Part shown: positions 1-10,843 of the stretch, in pieces | Position numbering within the stretch: the first letter of the stretch is position 1 | How the letters are laid out: the number at the start of each line of letters is the position of its first letter | Origin: Achromobacter sp. MYb9 | Lineage (GTDB): Bacteria > Pseudomonadota > Gammaproteobacteria > Burkholderiales > Burkholderiaceae_B | Direction of reading: 5' to 3' | Length of the DNA: 64,000 nt | Assembly: GCF_002975275.1 (NCBI RefSeq) | Contig: NZ_PCOQ01000004.1 | Coordinates: 248,001 to 312,000 of the forward strand | The notes under the pieces: generated by a model | Told to the model about the DNA's origin: nothing | The model's input: only the letters and a program-made list of their open reading frames with translations | The model's database searches: none | Translations under genes and position numbers: made by a program

Positions 1-349
1 TGGCCATCCATTCGCGCAACGCCGAAATGGTGATTTCACGGCCAATGATGATCAGCGAAATGAAGGCATCGACGCGGCTCAGGTCCAGCAGGACGATCAG
101 CGCGGCGCAGACCATCAGCTTGTCGGCCACCGGATCCAGGAAAGCGCCGAACGCCGAGGTCTGGTTCCAGCGGCGGGCCAGCCATCCGTCGAACCAGTCG
201 GTTAGCGCCGCAATGATGAACGCCCACGCGGCGAACGTATCGCGGGTGGGGACCGACATCCAGCTTTCGGGCAGGTAGAACAGCCCGACCACCAGCGGAA
301 TCATGGCGATGCGCAGCCATGTCAGGATAATGGGAACGTTAATTGGCAT
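1..349 (-). CDS. pgsA: CDP-diacylglycerol--glycerol-3-phosphate 3-phosphatidyltransferase, partial
   Basis: The first 116 codons of an inner-membrane enzyme that makes phosphatidylglycerophosphate; the 3' end lies beyond the left edge of the window. The start ATG gives MPINVPIILTWLRIAMIPLV, a typical amphipathic/TM N-terminus. The CDP-alcohol phosphatidyltransferase signature is visible at about residues 51-76: D-G-x2-A-R, eight residues, then G-x3-D-x3-D (FDGWLARRWNQTSAFGAFLD). It lies about 100 bp downstream of uvrC on the same strand, a pairing common in proteobacteria, so it is probably read from the same transcript. Confidence 0.93.
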   Translation of the reverse strand, partial: MPINVPIILTWLRIAMIPLVVGLFYLPESWMSVPTRDTFAAWAFIIAALTDWFDGWLARRWNQTSAFGAFLDPVADKLMVCAALIVLLDLSRVDAFISLIIIGREITISALREWMA

Positions 350-452
350 AGTGTCCGTATGCTACATCAGCCGGATGACGCTGGCTGTATCGGCGCGCCG
401 CGGCGGCCGCGCGCGGTCCGTCGCCAGACCGGAACATGGGCCGGTTTTGCGA

Positions 453-2282
453 CTATCCACGCAAGGCCTCATAGATGCGTTCAGCCAGATCCTGGGAAAT
501 GCCGTCCACCGACGCCAGGTCTTCGATGCTGGCGGAAGCCACCCCCGAAAAGCCGCCAAACCGGGCCAGCAGCCGCTGGCGCCGCCGGGCGCCCACGCCT
601 TCGATCTCTTCCAGCCGCGACACATTGCGCGTCTTGGCGCGCCGCGCACGCATGCCGGTAATGGCGAAACGGTGCGCCTCGTCGCGCACCTGGGCAATCA
701 GCATCAGCGCGGCGGACTCGCCTCCCAGGGCGACTGGGGGCCGTTCGTCGGCGAACACCAGCGTTTCCAGGCCGACCTTGCGCCCTTCCCCCTTGGCGAC
801 GCCCACCAGCGTCTGGATATCCAGGCCCAATTCCGCGAACACCTTGCGCGCGACTTCCACCTGGCCCTTGCCGCCGTCGATCAGCACCAGGCCGGGCATT
901 TGCGCGTCGCCATCCGCCACCTTGGCGAAGCGGCGCGTCAGCACCTGGCGCATCGCGGCGTAATCGTCGCCCGGCGTGATGCCCGCGATGTTGTAACGGC
1001 GGTACAGCGACGGCTGCATGTCGTGATGCTCGAACACCACGCAGGACGCCTGGGTCGCTTCGCCGGCGGTATGGCTGATGTCGAAGCACTCGATGCGTAG
1101 CGCGTCCAGGGCGGCTTCGTCCGTGTCCAGGTCCAGCGCTTCGGCCAGCGCCAGGGTACGGCCCGCGCGGGCGCCCGATTCGGTCAGCGCCCGGGCCAGG
1201 GCCATCTCGGCGTTTTTCAGCGCCTGCTCCAGCCACGAGCGGCGGGCGCCCTGCGGACGGGAAAGCATCCTGGATGGCCGTCCGCCTGCCTGCTCGACCA
1301 GCAGGCCGATCAGGTCCGGGTCGGGCAAGGCGTGGGAACCGACCAGCACGGGCGGCATGGCGTTGTCCGTGTAGTGCTGGGCGACGAACGCTTCCAGCAC
1401 CTGGGGCGCGGCTTCGCCCTCGGCATGCGAGGGGAAGAACGGCTTGTCGCCCAAGTGGCGGCCGCCGCGCACCATCGCCAGGTTCACACAGACCTTGCCA
1501 CCGGCCACGGCCACCGCAATGATGTCGGTGTCTTCGCCGCTGGTGTTCTCCATGGTCTGCTGGTGCAACACGCGTGCCAGCGAGCCCATCTGGTCGCGCA
1601 GCGCCGCGGCTTCCTCGAAGCGCAGCTCGCCGGCCGCCTGCTGCATGCGGGCCTCGATCTCGCCCATTACGTCCTTGGCTTCGCCGTTCAGGAAGCGCAC
1701 CGCGCGTTGCACGTCGCGTTCGTACTCCGAGGCTTCGATCGCACCCACGCAGGGGGCCGAACAGCGCCCGATCTGATGCAGCAGACAGGGCCGCGAGCGA
1801 TTGGCGAACACCGTGTCTTCACAGGTACGCAGGCGGAAGACCTTTTGCAGGATCTGGATGGTCTCGCGCACGGCCCACGCATTGGGGAACGGCCCGAAAT
1901 ACTGGCCCCGCTTGTTCGTCGCGCCACGGTAGTAGGCGATGCGCGGCCATTCATGGCCCGTGATCAGCAGATAGGGATAAGACTTGTCGTCGCGGAACAG
2001 GATGTTGTAGCGCGGCTTCAGACTCTTGATGAGGTTGTTTTCCAGGATCAGCGCTTCGGCTTCCGAACGCGTGACCGTGACCTCCAGCCGGGCCACCTTC
2101 GACACCATCTGGGCGATGCGGGGGCTGGCGAGGTTCTTCTGGAAATACGACGAGACGCGCTTCTTCAGGTCGCGCGCCTTGCCGACATACATGACTTCAC
2201 CCGCCGCATCCAGGTGTCGGTAGACACCCGGAAGATGTGGCAGGTCAGCCAGGAACGATTTGAGATTGAAGTCGTCGGGCAT
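453..2282 (-). CDS. uvrC: excinuclease ABC subunit C
   Basis: UvrC makes the dual incisions around bulky DNA lesions in nucleotide excision repair after UvrAB loading. The 609 residues match the usual length. In order: an N-terminal GIY-YIG nuclease domain (GVYRHLD...[14 protein letters not shown]), a central UVR motif ([12 protein letters not shown]), an RNase-H-like nuclease half ([12 protein letters not shown]) and C-terminal helix-hairpin-helix repeats ([16 protein letters not shown]). I chose the ATG giving [10 protein letters not shown], because the open frame upstream runs into nagZ and adds no conserved sequence. The 5' end overlaps the 3' end of nagZ by 38 bp, suggesting coupled translation. 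Confidence 0.96.
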   Translation of the reverse strand: MPDDFNLKSFLADLPHLPGVYRHLDAAGEVMYVGKARDLKKRVSSYFQKNLASPRIAQMVSKVARLEVTVTRSEAEALILENNLIKSLKPRYNILFRDDKSYPYLLITGHEWPRIAYYRGATNKRGQYFGPFPNAWAVRETIQILQKVFRLRTCEDTVFANRSRPCLLHQIGRCSAPCVGAIEASEYERDVQRAVRFLNGEAKDVMGEIEARMQQAAGELRFEEAAALRDQMGSLARVLHQQTMENTSGEDTDIIAVAVAGGKVCVNLAMVRGGRHLGDKPFFPSHAEGEAAPQVLEAFVAQHYTDNAMPPVLVGSHALPDPDLIGLLVEQAGGRPSRMLSRPQGARRSWLEQALKNAEMALARALTESGARAGRTLALAEALDLDTDEAALDALRIECFDISHTAGEATQASCVVFEHHDMQPSLYRRYNIAGITPGDDYAAMRQVLTRRFAKVADGDAQMPGLVLIDGGKGQVEVARKVFAELGLDIQTLVGVAKGEGRKVGLETLVFADERPPVALGGESAALMLIAQVRDEAHRFAITGMRARRAKTRNVSRLEEIEGVGARRRQRLLARFGGFSGVASASIEDLASVDGISQDLAERIYEALRG

Positions 2283-3303
2283 TCTGATAACGGCGTTCTG
2301 CTTGCAGGGTATCCCAGTCGGGCGCATCGAAACGCGGCATCAGGCGGCGGATGCGTTCGACCGATTCGGGCGCGTGGTCGAACTTCAGGCGCGACAGCAA
2401 TTCGTCGGCCAGATCCGGCCGGTTGCATACCAGCACCATGTCGCAGCCGGCGCGCAACGCGGCGTTGGCCCGATCCAGGATGTCGCCGGCCACCGACGCG
2501 CCTTCCATCGTCAGGTCGTCCGAGAACACCACGCCGTCATAGCCCAGGCGCTTGCGCAGGATGTCCTGCACCCAGCGCTTGGAAAAACCGGCCGGATGCT
2601 TGTCGACCTTGGGATAGATCACGTGCGCAGGCATCACGGACGGCAGCACGGCATCGCCCAACCAGGCGTACGGCGCCGCATCGTCCTTGAGGATCTCGTC
2701 CAGTCCGCGCGGGTCCACGGGGATCTCGTGGTGGGAATCCGCGCCCACGAAACCATGGCCCGGGAAGTGCTTGCCGCAGGCCGACATGCCGGCCAGGGCC
2801 AGCCCCTGGACCAGCGCGCGCGACAGCATGGCCACGACGCGGGGATCCGTGTGGAAAGCGCGGTTGCCGATCACCTTGCTGACGCCGTAGTCCAGGTCCA
2901 GCACGGGCGTGAAGCTCATGTCCACGCCGCAGGCGCGCAGCTCGGCGGCCAGCACATAGCCGGCCTCGGTCGCCAGGCGCATGGCCTGCAGCGGGTCGCG
3001 GTCCCATAGCGTGCCCAGGTCCCGCATGGCGGGCAAGGCGGTGAAACCGTCTTCGCGGAAGCGCTGGACGCGGCCGCCTTCGTGGTCCACCAGGATCAGC
3101 AACGGCGCTTTGCGGGCCTTGTGGATCTGGCGGGTCAGTTTGGTCAGCTGCTTGCGGCTTTCGAAATTGCGGGCAAAGAGAATCACGCCGCCCACCAACG
3201 GATGGCGCAGGCGAACCTTCTCTTCCTTGGTCAGCGCGTATCCCGCCACATCGACCATCACGGGGCCGGGGGGCAGGACCGCCTTGGATTTTTTCTTGGC
3301 CAT
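2245..3303 (-). CDS. nagZ: beta-N-acetylhexosaminidase (family GH3)
   Basis: A cytoplasmic glycosidase that releases N-acetylglucosamine from anhydromuropeptides during peptidoglycan recycling; 352 residues is the family size. Visible motifs are [10 protein letters not shown] near residue 70, the NagZ signature [16 protein letters not shown] near residue 180 with its general acid/base Asp-His pair, and [10 protein letters not shown] near residue 255 carrying the nucleophilic Asp. It starts at [10 protein letters not shown] with no signal peptide. It sits between acpS and uvrC in a run of same-strand housekeeping genes. In many Gram-negatives NagZ activity feeds the ampC-inducing signal, but no such regulator is seen here. 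Confidence 0.95.
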   Translation of the reverse strand: MAKKKSKAVLPPGPVMVDVAGYALTKEEKVRLRHPLVGGVILFARNFESRKQLTKLTRQIHKARKAPLLILVDHEGGRVQRFREDGFTALPAMRDLGTLWDRDPLQAMRLATEAGYVLAAELRACGVDMSFTPVLDLDYGVSKVIGNRAFHTDPRVVAMLSRALVQGLALAGMSACGKHFPGHGFVGADSHHEIPVDPRGLDEILKDDAAPYAWLGDAVLPSVMPAHVIYPKVDKHPAGFSKRWVQDILRKRLGYDGVVFSDDLTMEGASVAGDILDRANAALRAGCDMVLVCNRPDLADELLSRLKFDHAPESVERIRRLMPRFDAPDWDTLQAERRYQNARRLQSQIVPG

Positions 3304-3366
3304 GGGGCTGTCCTTGTGTCTAAGTCAGGCAAGCCTGGGCCGGGGCCCCTCAACCGGGGCCCGCGC

Positions 3367-3798
3367 TCAGGGCTTGCGTTCGACCACCACGTACGCGGCG
3401 GCCATGTCGGATTCGTCGGTGATGGAAACATGCGCGGCGCCAAAGCGCTGGCTGTACCAGTCCAGCAGCTCGGGCGCGATCACCAGCACCGGCCGCCCAC
3501 CCGGGGCATTCAGGGTCTGGACGCGACGCCACGTCATCGGCATGCGCATGCCCAGGCCGATCGCCTTGGAGAACGCCTCCTTGGCGGCAAAGCGGGTGGC
3601 CAGAAAACGCACGCCACGCACCGGGTCGCGCGCCCGGCGCGCATGGAATTTCTGCAATTCTTCCACGCCCAGGATCTTTTCCGCAAAGCGGTCGCCGTGG
3701 CGCTCCAGGGCGCGTTCGATGCGGTCGATGCGCAGCAGGTCCATGCCGATGCCGGCGATGGCGCCGGCGGACGAGGGGGGCTTGGAGGTGTCAGACAT
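3367..3798 (-). CDS. acpS: holo-[acyl-carrier-protein] synthase
   Basis: Transfers 4'-phosphopantetheine from CoA to the serine of acyl carrier protein, activating fatty acid synthesis. The 143 residues include a short N-terminal extension over the usual 125-130. Family motifs are [16 protein letters not shown] near residue 15 (metal-binding Asp) and [17 protein letters not shown] near residue 65 (KEA motif with the second metal ligand Glu). It lies 24 bp after pdxJ and 63 bp before nagZ on the same strand; pdxJ-acpS adjacency is conserved in many proteobacteria. Confidence 0.95.
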   Translation of the reverse strand: MSDTSKPPSSAGAIAGIGMDLLRIDRIERALERHGDRFAEKILGVEELQKFHARRARDPVRGVRFLATRFAAKEAFSKAIGLGMRMPMTWRRVQTLNAPGGRPVLVIAPELLDWYSQRFGAAHVSITDESDMAAAYVVVERKP

Positions 3799-3822
3799 GG
3801 ATTTCTTGCCCCACCGGCATCA

Positions 3823-4563
3823 TCACCGGCCGCGCAGCGCTTGCAGGCGGGCCTGCACCATCAGCGCCTTCATGTCGCGCACCGCTTTTTCCCAGCCGTC
3901 GAACACGGCTTGCGCCACGATGGCGTGGCCGATGTTGAGTTCGGAAATGCCGTCGATGGCGGCCACCGACGCAACGTTGCCAACGTGCAGGCCATGCCCC
4001 GCATTCACGCGCAGGCCATGGCGCAGGCCTTCGGTGACGGCCAAACGGATACGTTGCAGTTCCGCCTGGGCGGCGTCGCCTTCGGCTTCGGCATAGGCAC
4101 CCGTATGCAATTCAATCACCGTCGCGCCGGCCTTGGCCGCTGCGGCGATCTGCGCCGGGTCCGGATCGATGAACAGCGACACGCGGATGCCGGCTTCGGC
4201 TAGCAACGCCACGGCGTCCGACACTGGCCCCATCGCGCCGGCGACTTCCAGCCCGCCTTCGGTCGTGAGCTCGGTGCGCTTTTCAGGCACCAGGCAAACA
4301 TCGCTGGGTTTGACCGCGCAGGCGATCTCCAGCATTTCGGCGGTGATCGCGCATTCCAGGTTCATGCGCGTGCGCAACAGCGGGCGGATGGCATAGACAT
4401 CCGCGTCCTGGATGTGGCGCCGGTCTTCACGCAGATGCAGGGTAATCAGGTCGGCCCCGGCGTCCTCCGCGCGCAACGCGGCGGCCACCGGATCCGGATA
4501 CGCCGTATGGCGCTGTTGCCGCAACGTGGCAACGTGATCGATATTTACACCAAGTTCTATCAT
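3823..4563 (-). CDS. pdxJ: pyridoxine 5'-phosphate synthase
   Basis: Condenses 1-deoxyxylulose 5-phosphate with 3-amino-2-oxopropyl phosphate, the ring-closing step of DXP-dependent vitamin B6 synthesis. The 246-residue TIM barrel begins [17 protein letters not shown], the diagnostic PdxJ N-terminus, and has [12 protein letters not shown] near residue 40 and [11 protein letters not shown] near residue 190. Its ATG overlaps the stop of the efflux outer-membrane gene by 4 bp (ATGA arrangement), so it may be translationally coupled to the pump operon, an unusual link between a housekeeping gene and a drug efflux system. Confidence 0.96.
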   Translation of the reverse strand: MIELGVNIDHVATLRQQRHTAYPDPVAAALRAEDAGADLITLHLREDRRHIQDADVYAIRPLLRTRMNLECAITAEMLEIACAVKPSDVCLVPEKRTELTTEGGLEVAGAMGPVSDAVALLAEAGIRVSLFIDPDPAQIAAAAKAGATVIELHTGAYAEAEGDAAQAELQRIRLAVTEGLRHGLRVNAGHGLHVGNVASVAAIDGISELNIGHAIVAQAVFDGWEKAVRDMKALMVQARLQALRGR

Positions 4564-6077
4564 TGGACGGTCGTCGTGACTTTGGTCGGTTCTTTCGTGG
4601 TTTCTTCCCAGCCGCCGCCCAACGCCTTGTAGAGCTCCACGCGGTTGATCAGCGCGGCCAAGCCAGTTTGCACCAGCGAAAGCTGAGCATTGAAGAAGTC
4701 CACCTGCGCGGTCTGCACCTGCAGATAACTGTCGATGCCATTGGTATAGCGCAGGTTCGACAGTTCCAGCGTGCGCGCGGACGAATCCTGCAACGCGCGC
4801 TGGGCGTCAAGCTGCGCGCCATACGTGGCTTCGCCCGCCAGCGCGTCCGACACTTCGCGGAACGCCTGCTGGATGGACTGCTCGTACTGCGCCACGGCGA
4901 TGTTGTCGCGCGCTTTCGCCAGGTTCAGCCCTTCGCGGATGCTGCCGCCGGCAAACAACGGGGTCGTGATCGACGGCGAGAAACTCCAGTAGCCCTGCCC
5001 GCCCTTGAACAGGTCGCCCAACGATGGGCTGGCCACGCCCAGCAGGCCGGTCAACGAAATGGTCGGGAAGAACGCCGCGCGCGCCGCGCCGATGTTGGCG
5101 TTGGCCGCCTTCAGCTGGTTCTCGGCCGCGACGATGTCGGGACGGCGCTCCAGCAGGTCGGACGGCAGGCCCGACGGCACGGTGGCCAGCAACTGGTCCC
5201 GGCCGAAGGTCGCCGGCGCCGGCAGGTCTTCGGGCAACGGCGCGCCCACCAGCAGCACCAGCGCGTTCAGCGCTTGCGCGCGGGCACGGGCCAGTTGCGC
5301 CAGGTCGGACGATGCCGTATCCAGCAGGGTCTTGGACTGGTTCAGGTCCAGTTCGGACGCCACGCCGCCGTCGAAACGGCGCTTGACCAGGTTGTACGAT
5401 TCCTGGCGCGAGGCCAGCGTGCGCTGCGTCAGCTCCAATTGGACTTCAGCGGCGCGCAGGTTGAAGTACGACTGCGCCACCGAACCCACCAGCGTGATCT
5501 GCACGCTTTTCTGCGCCTGCTCGGTCGACAGGTATTGCTGGTACGCCGCCTCGGACAGGTTGCGCAGCCGGCCGAACAAGTCGATCTCGAACGTGGTCAG
5601 GCCGATACCGGCCTGGTAGGAACTGCTGATCGAGCTGGAATCGGGGCCGCCCGCGCGCATGTTGCCCGGCAGGTGCTGGCGCTGGCCCTGGATGCCGGCG
5701 CCGATGCTGGGCCACTGCGCGCCGCGCTGCACGCCGTACTGGGCGCGCGCTTCTTCGACGCGCTGCACGGCCACGCGCAGGTCGCGGTTGTTGACGAGCG
5801 ACAGCGAGATCAGGCTTTGCAGGCGCGGATCGCGGAAGAATTCGCGCCAGCCCAGGTCGGCGGCGGGCGTGCCTTCCTGCGGCATCACCGCCGACGAGGG
5901 TTGCGAGCCCAACGACGTGGGATTGGCGTAACCGCCGTACTGGACCTTGGGCTGGTCGGGCCAGGCGCCCGTCACCGGCGCGTCGGGACGCTTGTAGTCA
6001 GGAGCCAGCGAGCAGCCGGCCAACGCCACCGCCACAAAGGCGGACATCGCGGTCTGTTTGAACATCAGGGCTTTCAT
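4560..6077 (-). CDS. RND efflux outer-membrane lipoprotein (OprM/AxyM type)
   Basis: The outer-membrane channel of a tripartite efflux pump. The N-terminus is a lipoprotein signal with lipobox LAGC (Cys22) followed by SLAPDYKRP, the hallmark of the NodT/OprM family. The 505-residue body has the duplicated TolC-like alpha-barrel pattern, for example [19 protein letters not shown] in the first half and [20 protein letters not shown] in the second. It is the third gene of an operon ordered fusion protein, RND transporter, outer-membrane channel, and overlaps the RND gene by 4 bp. The arrangement and sequence fit the Achromobacter AxyABM / Pseudomonas MexAB-OprM group; exact orthology was not tested. 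Confidence 0.93.
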   Translation of the reverse strand: MKALMFKQTAMSAFVAVALAGCSLAPDYKRPDAPVTGAWPDQPKVQYGGYANPTSLGSQPSSAVMPQEGTPAADLGWREFFRDPRLQSLISLSLVNNRDLRVAVQRVEEARAQYGVQRGAQWPSIGAGIQGQRQHLPGNMRAGGPDSSSISSSYQAGIGLTTFEIDLFGRLRNLSEAAYQQYLSTEQAQKSVQITLVGSVAQSYFNLRAAEVQLELTQRTLASRQESYNLVKRRFDGGVASELDLNQSKTLLDTASSDLAQLARARAQALNALVLLVGAPLPEDLPAPATFGRDQLLATVPSGLPSDLLERRPDIVAAENQLKAANANIGAARAAFFPTISLTGLLGVASPSLGDLFKGGQGYWSFSPSITTPLFAGGSIREGLNLAKARDNIAVAQYEQSIQQAFREVSDALAGEATYGAQLDAQRALQDSSARTLELSNLRYTNGIDSYLQVQTAQVDFFNAQLSLVQTGLAALINRVELYKALGGGWEETTKEPTKVTTTVQ

Positions 6078-9000
6078 ACCTTGCCCTCCGGGCCACCGTT
6101 GGGTTGTGCAGGAGTGTCGGGTGCGCCAGACGCGCCGGACGCCGGTTCGCCAGCAGCCTTCTTGGCCGCCTGCTCTTCTTCCCAGACGCGCAGTTCCGCG
6201 CCCAGCAGGCGCGGACGGGTCTTGAACAGGCCCAGCACCACGACGAAGAACGTCGGCACGAAAATCACGGCGAACGGCGTGGCGGCCAACATGCCGCCCA
6301 GCACGCCCAGACCCACGGCGCGCTGGCTGGCTGCGCCGGCGCCCGTGGCCATCGCCAACGGCACCACGCCCAGGATAAAGGCCAGCGACGTCATCAGAAT
6401 CGGCCGGAACCGCAAGCGCGCGGCTTCCACCGCGGACTCGTAGAGGCCCATGCCCCTGGCGTACTGGTCCTTGGCGAATTCCACGATCAGGATGGCGTTT
6501 TTGGCCGCCAGCCCGATCACCGTCACCATGCCCACCTGGAAGTACACGTCGTTGGACATGCCCAGCGCGCTGATCAGCGCCACGGCGCCCAGCATGCCCA
6601 GGGGCACCACCAGCATCACCGAGATCGGGATGGCCCAGCTTTCATACAGGGCGGCCAGCACCAGGAACACCACCAGCAGCGACAGGCCCATCAGGATGGG
6701 GGCCTGGTTGCCGGCCTGGCGTTCCTGATAGGACAGGCCGTTCCATTCGTAGCCGAAGCCCTGCGGCAGCTGCCCGACCAGGCGTTCCATCTCGGCCATT
6801 GCCTCGCCGGTGGTGTAGCCCGGCGCGGCATCACCGCTGATACGCATGGATTCGTAGCTGTTGTAGCGCACCACCTGCACCGGGCCCTGCTTCCATTCGG
6901 CCTTGACGAAGGTGGACAGCGGCACCATCCCGCCCTGGTTGTTGCGCGCATTCAGCTGCAGCACGTCATTGAGCTGCATGCGGTATGGCGCATCGGCCTG
7001 CACCCAGATGTTCTGCATCCGGCCCAGGTTGGGGAACTTGCTCAGGTAGGCGGAACCGACAGCCGTGGAAATCAGCGAGGCAGCCTCGTTGAAGTCCACG
7101 CCCAACGCGGCCGCCTTGTCGCGGTCGATCGTCAGGCTGAGCTGGGCGCCCGGCGCAAGGCCGGTGATCCGCACTTGCGACAGCACCGGGCTCTTCATGA
7201 CCAGGCCCATCAGCTGCCCCGTGGCCGCCGCCAGGCCGGCGGAACCCGCCGAGCCGCGATCCTGCAGGCGGAAGTCGAAGCCGGTGGCGTTGCCCAGGGA
7301 CGAAATGGCGGGCGGCACCAGGGTGAACACCTGTGCGTCATGGATGCCCATCAGCTGCTTCTCGAAGGCCTGGAAGGCGATCGCGCCCGCGGAGTCCTTG
7401 TGGTCCTTGCGTTCGCTGAAGTCCTTCAGCGTGACGAAGGCGATAGCCGCATTCAGGCCGTTGCCGTTGAAGCTGTAGCCCTGCACGGCGATTATGTTCT
7501 CGACCGCCGGCACGCCGGAGAAGTATTTCTCGACTTGCTCGATGACCTCGACCGTGCGGTTGGCGGTAGCGCCGGTGGGCAGCTCGATGTTGCTGACCAC
7601 GTAGCCCTGGTCTTCCTCGGGCAGGAACGACGACGGCAGGCGCAGGTACAGCCAGCCCAGCAGTAAGACCAGCACCAGGAAGGCCAGCATCATGCGCCCG
7701 CCCTTGTGCAGCATGCGGGACACCCAGTTCTGGTAGCCGTGGGTGGTGGCGTCGAACTTGCGGTTGAACCAGCCGAAGAAACCCTTCTTGTCCTCGTGGT
7801 GTCCCTTGGCCACCGGCTTGAGGATGGTGGCGCACAGCGCCGGGGTGAAGGTCAGCGCCAGCAGCGCGGAGAAGAAGATGGACACCGCCATCGCGATCGA
7901 GAACTGGCGATAAATAACGCCCACCGAACCGCTCATGAAGGCCAGGGGCAGGAACACCGTCACCAGCACCAGCGTGATGCCGATGATGGCGCCGCTGATC
8001 TGCGGCATGGCTTTCTTGGTGGCCTCTTTGGGTGGCAGGCCTTCCGTGGACATGATCCGCTCGACGTTCTCCACCACCACGATGGCGTCGTCCACCAGGA
8101 TCCCGATGGCGAGCACCATCGCGAACATGGTCAGCACGTTAATCGAGAAGCCTAGCGCCAGCATCACCGCGAACGCCCCCAGCATGGCCACCGGCACCAC
8201 CAGCGCCGGGATCAGGGTATAGCGGACGTTCTGCAGGAACAGGTACATCACCAGGAACACCAGCACCATGGCTTCGACCAGGGTATGCAACACCTGCTCG
8301 ATGGACACCTTCACGTAGGGCGCGGTGTCGTAGGGAATGGAGTACGTGATGTTGCCGGGGAAGTACTTGGACAACTCCTCCATCTGGTCACGCACGCCCT
8401 GCGCGGTGGCCAGCGCGTTTGCGTTCGGCGACAGCACGATGGCGAAAGCCGCCGTCGGCTTGCCGTTCAGGCGGGCGCCGAACTGGTAGTTGTCGGCGCC
8501 GACCTCGATGCGGGCGACGTCGCGCAGCATTACAGAGGAACCGTCGGTGTTGGCCCGCAGGACGATCTTGCCGAAGCCTTCGACCGTGCTCAGTTGGCCG
8601 TTGGCCGTGACCGTGGCGGTGATGCGCTGCGAATCCGGGTTGGGAGGCGCGCCGACGCTGCCGCCCGAGATCACCACGTTCTGGTTGGCGATCGCCTGGT
8701 TGACTTCCGACATGCTCAGGTTGAAGCCCACCAGCTTGGCGGGATCCACCCAGATGCGCATGGCGCGCGGCGCGGCGAACAGCTGGAACTGGCCCACGCC
8801 GGGCACGCGCGACACCGGGTTCTTGACGTTGCGGGTGATGTAGTCGGCCAGCGCGGTCTGGTCCAGCGACCCGTCGGTGGACGACACCGCCGCCACCATC
8901 AGGAAGCCGGTACTGGTCTGCTCATATTGCAGGCCCTGCTGCTGCACGGCGGTAGGCAACTGCGCAACCACGTTCGACACGCGGTTCTGCACGTCCACCT

Positions 9001-9310
9001 GCGCAAGGTCCGGGTTGGTCCCGGGCGCGAAGGTCGCGGTGATGGTCGAGGTGCCGTAGGAATCGCTGACCGACTCGTAGTAGATCAGGCCCTTGGCGCC
9101 GTTCAGCTGGTCCTCGATGATACTGGTGACCTGCTCGGCCACTTCGTTGGCCGAGGCGCCGGGGTAGGTAGCCGTGATCGTGATCGCGGGCGGCGCCACG
9201 TCCGGGTACTGCGAGATCGGCATGTTCGGGATCGCCAGCACCCCGGCCAGCAGGATGAACAGGGCGACTACCCAGGCGAAAATCGGTCTATCAATAAAAA
9301 ATTGCGGCAT
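6074..9310 (-). CDS. RND multidrug efflux transporter (MexB/AxyB type)
   Basis: A proton-driven inner-membrane pump of the HAE-1 family, 1078 residues against about 1045 for MexB. It starts MPQFFIDRPIFAWVVAL, as AcrB/MexB proteins do. TM4 carries the adjacent acidic pair of the proton relay (GILVDDAIVVVENVERI), and the second half repeats the fold (GLAAKNAILIVEFAKDQ). The large porter loops and 12 TM segments are where expected. The extra length is a hydrophilic C-terminal tail rich in Ala, Pro and Gly. It overlaps the outer-membrane gene by 4 bp and lies 62 bp after the fusion-protein gene. Confidence 0.95.
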   Translation of the reverse strand: MPQFFIDRPIFAWVVALFILLAGVLAIPNMPISQYPDVAPPAITITATYPGASANEVAEQVTSIIEDQLNGAKGLIYYESVSDSYGTSTITATFAPGTNPDLAQVDVQNRVSNVVAQLPTAVQQQGLQYEQTSTGFLMVAAVSSTDGSLDQTALADYITRNVKNPVSRVPGVGQFQLFAAPRAMRIWVDPAKLVGFNLSMSEVNQAIANQNVVISGGSVGAPPNPDSQRITATVTANGQLSTVEGFGKIVLRANTDGSSVMLRDVARIEVGADNYQFGARLNGKPTAAFAIVLSPNANALATAQGVRDQMEELSKYFPGNITYSIPYDTAPYVKVSIEQVLHTLVEAMVLVFLVMYLFLQNVRYTLIPALVVPVAMLGAFAVMLALGFSINVLTMFAMVLAIGILVDDAIVVVENVERIMSTEGLPPKEATKKAMPQISGAIIGITLVLVTVFLPLAFMSGSVGVIYRQFSIAMAVSIFFSALLALTFTPALCATILKPVAKGHHEDKKGFFGWFNRKFDATTHGYQNWVSRMLHKGGRMMLAFLVLVLLLGWLYLRLPSSFLPEEDQGYVVSNIELPTGATANRTVEVIEQVEKYFSGVPAVENIIAVQGYSFNGNGLNAAIAFVTLKDFSERKDHKDSAGAIAFQAFEKQLMGIHDAQVFTLVPPAISSLGNATGFDFRLQDRGSAGSAGLAAATGQLMGLVMKSPVLSQVRITGLAPGAQLSLTIDRDKAAALGVDFNEAASLISTAVGSAYLSKFPNLGRMQNIWVQADAPYRMQLNDVLQLNARNNQGGMVPLSTFVKAEWKQGPVQVVRYNSYESMRISGDAAPGYTTGEAMAEMERLVGQLPQGFGYEWNGLSYQERQAGNQAPILMGLSLLVVFLVLAALYESWAIPISVMLVVPLGMLGAVALISALGMSNDVYFQVGMVTVIGLAAKNAILIVEFAKDQYARGMGLYESAVEAARLRFRPILMTSLAFILGVVPLAMATGAGAASQRAVGLGVLGGMLAATPFAVIFVPTFFVVVLGLFKTRPRLLGAELRVWEEEQAAKKAAGEPASGASGAPDTPAQPNGGPEGKV

Positions 9311-9372
9311 GTGGGCTGACTCTGAAAGCGATGCTCACCAAAGAGGAACGCGGCGTTTGCGCCGCGTGCCGC

Positions 9373-10638
9373 TCAAGATTTCTGGCCTGCGGCCTTGTCC
9401 TGTTGTGCAGGTTCGGCCGGTTTGGCGCCAGGTTGCGGGGCGGATTCCGCCGGCTTGGCGCCCGGTTGCGCGGGAGCCTGGCCGCCCGGCGCGGGCGTGC
9501 CATTCTTTTTCCACTCGCTGGCCTGCACCGGCGCGCCCGGACGAACCTTCTGGAACCCTTCCACCACGACCACGTCGCCCGCCTTCAAGCCGCTGGTGAC
9601 AAGCCAATTGCTCTTGATGGCGCCGCCGGTGGTGACCGGAATCTGTTCGATCTTGTTGTCCTTGACCAGCATCAGGCTCTGCAAGCCATCCGCCGTGCGC
9701 TGCAGCGCCTGCTGCGGCACCATCAGGGCCTTGTCGTCCACGCCCTGCTCCAGGCGCACGCGCACGTACATGCCGGGCAGCAGGACGCCGTCGGGGTTGG
9801 GCACTTCGGCGCGCAGGTTCACCTGGCCGGTGGACGGGTCCACGGTGATGCCGGTGAACAGCAGCTTGCCGGGCTGGCCGTATTCGGAGCCGTCCTCGAG
9901 GACGATGGTCGCGCGCGCCGCGTCCTTGCCCAACTGCTGCAGCTGGCCGCTGGCGAACGCGCGGCGCAAGGCAGCCAGTTCCGCGGTGGACTGGGTGAAG
10001 TCCACGTAGATCGGGTCCAGCTGCTGCACCGTGGCCATCTGCGTGGCGGAAGTGGCTTCAACCAATGCGCCTTCGGTCACCAGCGGTTTGCCGATGCGGC
10101 CCGTGATGGGCGACGTGACGTCGGTGTAGCCCAGGTTGATGGCGGCGTTGTCCTGCGTGGCCTTGGCGGCAGCAACGGCGGCATCGGCCTGGCGGAACGA
10201 GGCCACGGCGTTGTCGTATTCCTGTTTACTGACGGCGTTGGCCTTGACCAGCGGCGCGTAGCGGTCTGCCAGCAGCTTGGCGCTGAAGAGATTCGCTTGC
10301 GCCTGCTTCAACTGTGCCGTCGCCTGATCGTAGGCGGCCTTGTAAGGCGCCGGATCGATCTTGAACAGCAACTGGTTTTCCTTGACGTCGCCACCCTGCT
10401 CGAAGGTGATCTTCTGGACGATGCCGGTCACGCGTGAACGGATCTGCGCGTCGCGCACCGCATCCACGCGGCCCGGCAATTCAGCGACGATGGGAGCACG
10501 CTCGGGTTGCACGGTGATGACGCTGACCTGAGGCATGCCGGGGTTCATCTGTGGCTTTTCGCCGCATCCCGCCAATATCAGCGCGAGGACGCCGCCGGAA
10601 AAAGCCAGACCTGAAACACGTTTAGGCGAAAACCGCAT
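9373..10638 (-). CDS. RND efflux periplasmic membrane-fusion lipoprotein (MexA/AxyA type)
   Basis: The adaptor that bridges the RND pump and the outer-membrane channel. It has a lipoprotein signal ending LILAGC (Cys25), then a beta-barrel/lipoyl segment (AELPGRVDAVRDAQIRSRVT), an alpha-hairpin with heptads rich in Ala and Gln, and the second lipoyl half (SPITGRIGKPLVTEGALV). The last 45 or so residues are a low-complexity tail in which QPGAKPAE occurs twice, longer than in MexA. It is first in the pump operon, with a 205-bp gap upstream to a gene for a small winged-helix protein that could be its regulator. Confidence 0.94.
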   Translation of the reverse strand: MRFSPKRVSGLAFSGGVLALILAGCGEKPQMNPGMPQVSVITVQPERAPIVAELPGRVDAVRDAQIRSRVTGIVQKITFEQGGDVKENQLLFKIDPAPYKAAYDQATAQLKQAQANLFSAKLLADRYAPLVKANAVSKQEYDNAVASFRQADAAVAAAKATQDNAAINLGYTDVTSPITGRIGKPLVTEGALVEATSATQMATVQQLDPIYVDFTQSTAELAALRRAFASGQLQQLGKDAARATIVLEDGSEYGQPGKLLFTGITVDPSTGQVNLRAEVPNPDGVLLPGMYVRVRLEQGVDDKALMVPQQALQRTADGLQSLMLVKDNKIEQIPVTTGGAIKSNWLVTSGLKAGDVVVVEGFQKVRPGAPVQASEWKKNGTPAPGGQAPAQPGAKPAESAPQPGAKPAEPAQQDKAAGQKS

Positions 10639-10843
10639 TGAAACCCCCGCGTAGCGTAGTTAACCGCTTCAATTGACCGCGTCCAGCCAACACAACGTCA
10701 ATCGTGACAATAAAGCCCGATCAGAATAAGCGGTGCGCCGGTCTTGACACGTGAATAGCCCGATAATGTAACTCAGTTATTGGGGAAATTACGTACTTTC
10801 GGGCCTTGACGCGATGCACGGAGGAGACAAATAGGTAACAAGC

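Noticed and set aside
4563..6443. 626-residue open frame on the plus strand opposite the efflux outer-membrane gene
   Set aside because: Antisense shadow with Arg/Gln/His-rich translation; the minus-strand OprM-type gene has clear lipobox and family motifs.
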